A DNA stretch of 7,147 nucleotides from Planctomycetaceae bacterium (GTDB lineage: Bacteria > Planctomycetota > Planctomycetia > Isosphaerales > Isosphaeraceae), in the NCBI GenBank assembly GCA_019232645.1, contig JAFANO010000769.1, positions 1 to 7,147 of the forward strand. The letters run 5' to 3'. Of this stretch, positions 5,823 through 7,147 are shown in pieces (the first letter of the stretch is position 1; every line of letters begins with the position of its first letter). Position numbers and translations under genes: made by a program. The notes below the pieces were generated by a model. It made no database searches. It saw only the letters and a program-made list of their open reading frames with translations, and was not told the origin of the DNA.

Positions 5823-7147
5823 ATGACGACACCCTCCGCTGAGATCGGCCTGATCGGGCTCGCCGTGATGGGCGAGAATCTCGTCCTCAACATGGAGAGC
5901 CATGGCTTCACCGTCGCCGTCTTCAACCGGACGACCTCGAAGGTCGACAAATTCATCAATGGACGCGGGAAGGGGAAGAAGCTCGTCGGCTGTCATTCGA
6001 TCAAGGAATTGGTCGCCTCGCTCAAGCGCCCGCGGAAGATCATGATGATGGTCAAGGCGGGGCCGGCGGTCGACGAGGTGATCGAGGAACTCTTGCCCTA
6101 CCTCGAGCCGGGCGACATCCTCATCGACGGTGGCAACACGCACTACCCCGACACGACCCGCCGGACTCGCGACCTGAAGAAGCGGGGCTTCCTGTTCATC
6201 GGCACCGGCGTTTCGGGCGGTGAGGAGGGGGCGTTGCGCGGGCCGTCGATCATGCCCGGCGGCGACCCCGACGCCTGGCCCCATGTCAAGCCGATCTTCC
6301 AGGCGATCGCCGCCAAGGTCGCCGACGGCACCCCCTGCTGCGACTGGGTCGGCAACGAGGGGGCGGGGCACTACGTCAAGATGGTCCATAATGGCATCGA
6401 GTACGGCGACATCCAGCTCATCGACGAGGCCTACGACCTGATGAGATCAGTCCTCGGCATGAGCCCCGACGCGCAGCACGAGGTCTTCGCCCGCTGGAAC
6501 ACCGGCCCGCTCGACAGCTACCTGATCGAGATCACCCGCGACATCCTGGCCTACAAGGACCCGGAGAGCGGCAAGCCGATGGTCGACCTGATCCTCGACA
6601 CCGCAGGGCAGAAGGGGACGGGCAAGTGGACCGTCGACTCGGCGCTCGACCTGGGCACCCCCCTGACCCTGATCGCCGAGGCCGTTTTCTCGCGCTGCCT
6701 GTCGGCGCAGAAGGATGAGCGGGTCGCCGCCTCGAAGGTCCTCAAGGGCCCCTCGACCCAGTTCTCGGGCAATCCCCAGCAGTTCATCGATGATATCGAG
6801 ATGGCCCTCTACGCCAGCAAGATCATCTCCTATGCCCAAGGCTACGTGCTGATGAACGCGATGGCCAAGGAGTCGGGCTGGAAGATGAACAACGGCGGGA
6901 TCGCGCTGATGTGGCGTGGCGGGTGTATCATCCGCAGCGCCTTCCTCGGCAAGATCAAGGAAGCCTTCGATCGCGACCCCGACCTGACCAACCTGATGCT
7001 CGACCCGTACTTCACCAACGAGCTGACCAAGGCCCAGGACGGCTGGCGGCGGACCGTCGCCACGGCGGCCCTGCACGGCATCTCCATCCCCGCCATGAGC
7101 TCGGCGCTGGCCTATTACGACGGCTATCGCCGCGCCAACCTGCCCGC
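5823..7147 (+). CDS. gnd: 6-phosphogluconate dehydrogenase, decarboxylating (3' end cut by window)
   Basis: The open frame gives 441 residues with no stop before the window edge; full-length family members are about 470-490 aa, so only the C-terminal tail is missing. The enzyme oxidises and decarboxylates 6-phosphogluconate to ribulose 5-phosphate, making NAD(P)H, in the oxidative pentose phosphate pathway in the cytoplasm. It shows the Rossmann motif [12 protein letters not shown] (9-20), the cofactor-specificity segment FNRTTSK (34-40) with NRT typical of NADP use, [10 protein letters not shown] (102-111), [18 protein letters not shown] (130-147), and the catalytic stretch [17 protein letters not shown] with Lys186, Asn190 and Glu193. 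[14 protein letters not shown] and [12 protein letters not shown] in the helical C-terminal domain match the dimer-type family. The ATG at 5823 places the Rossmann loop at the usual distance from the start. It follows pfp after 142 bp and probably serves the same sugar-phosphate economy. Confidence 0.96.
   Translation, partial: MTTPSAEIGLIGLAVMGENLVLNMESHGFTVAVFNRTTSKVDKFINGRGKGKKLVGCHSIKELVASLKRPRKIMMMVKAGPAVDEVIEELLPYLEPGDILIDGGNTHYPDTTRRTRDLKKRGFLFIGTGVSGGEEGALRGPSIMPGGDPDAWPHVKPIFQAIAAKVADGTPCCDWVGNEGAGHYVKMVHNGIEYGDIQLIDEAYDLMRSVLGMSPDAQHEVFARWNTGPLDSYLIEITRDILAYKDPESGKPMVDLILDTAGQKGTGKWTVDSALDLGTPLTLIAEAVFSRCLSAQKDERVAASKVLKGPSTQFSGNPQQFIDDIEMALYASKIISYAQGYVLMNAMAKESGWKMNNGGIALMWRGGCIIRSAFLGKIKEAFDRDPDLTNLMLDPYFTNELTKAQDGWRRTVATAALHGISIPAMSSALAYYDGYRRANLP

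Noticed and set aside
5616..6389. 257-aa minus-strand open frame opposite gnd
   Set aside because: Overlaps conserved gnd coding on the other strand and has shadow-type composition.
1..7147. CRISPR arrays, tRNA or rRNA genes
   Set aside because: No regularly spaced repeat series beyond the single two-copy repeat at 61-104, and no cloverleaf or rRNA-like stretch was recognised on either strand.

Overview
The window looks like chromosome from a high-GC planctomycete, probably in or near the Isosphaeraceae. The reasons are the strongly G/C-ending codons, an N-terminal RFEELEDRLLL motif on a predicted exported glycosidase (similar to the planctomycete LEDR / LEPR-XLL type N-termini), and a pyrophosphate-type phosphofructokinase in place of an ATP-type one. 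The assignment rests on sequence character only; no search was possible.

Left part (1-1614). Bases 61-104 hold a 19-bp perfect direct repeat that resembles the multiple terminal repeats of an IS21-type insertion sequence. A minus-strand gene (281-1327) follows, encoding a family GH43 endo-arabinanase-like enzyme. A 287-bp gap separates it from the next minus-strand gene. That gap contains a large nested inverted repeat, overlapping the upstream gene's stop codon, and a second hairpin beside it.

Middle (1615-3118). Three minus-strand genes are joined by two identical 4-base ATGA stop/start overlaps. In transcription order they encode a 63-aa hydrophobic protein, a 132-aa protein with an N-terminal signal or anchor segment, and a 306-aa papain-like cysteine peptidase in which the usual NSWG motif reads QSWG. 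Small membrane protein plus exported protein plus peptidase, tightly coupled, resembles a phage-derived or envelope-directed cassette. Its function is unknown, and it is the least explained part of the window.

Right part (3410-7147). After a 291-bp divergent intergenic region, three plus-strand genes deal with sugar phosphates: a HAD-superfamily phosphatase-like protein, a PPi-dependent 6-phosphofructokinase (pfp), and 6-phosphogluconate dehydrogenase (gnd, cut by the window end). Pfp gives a reversible, ATP-sparing glycolytic step and Gnd the oxidative pentose phosphate step. The HAD enzyme may act on a related phosphorylated sugar. The first two genes are close enough to be one transcript; gnd follows after 142 bp containing hairpins and may be transcribed separately.
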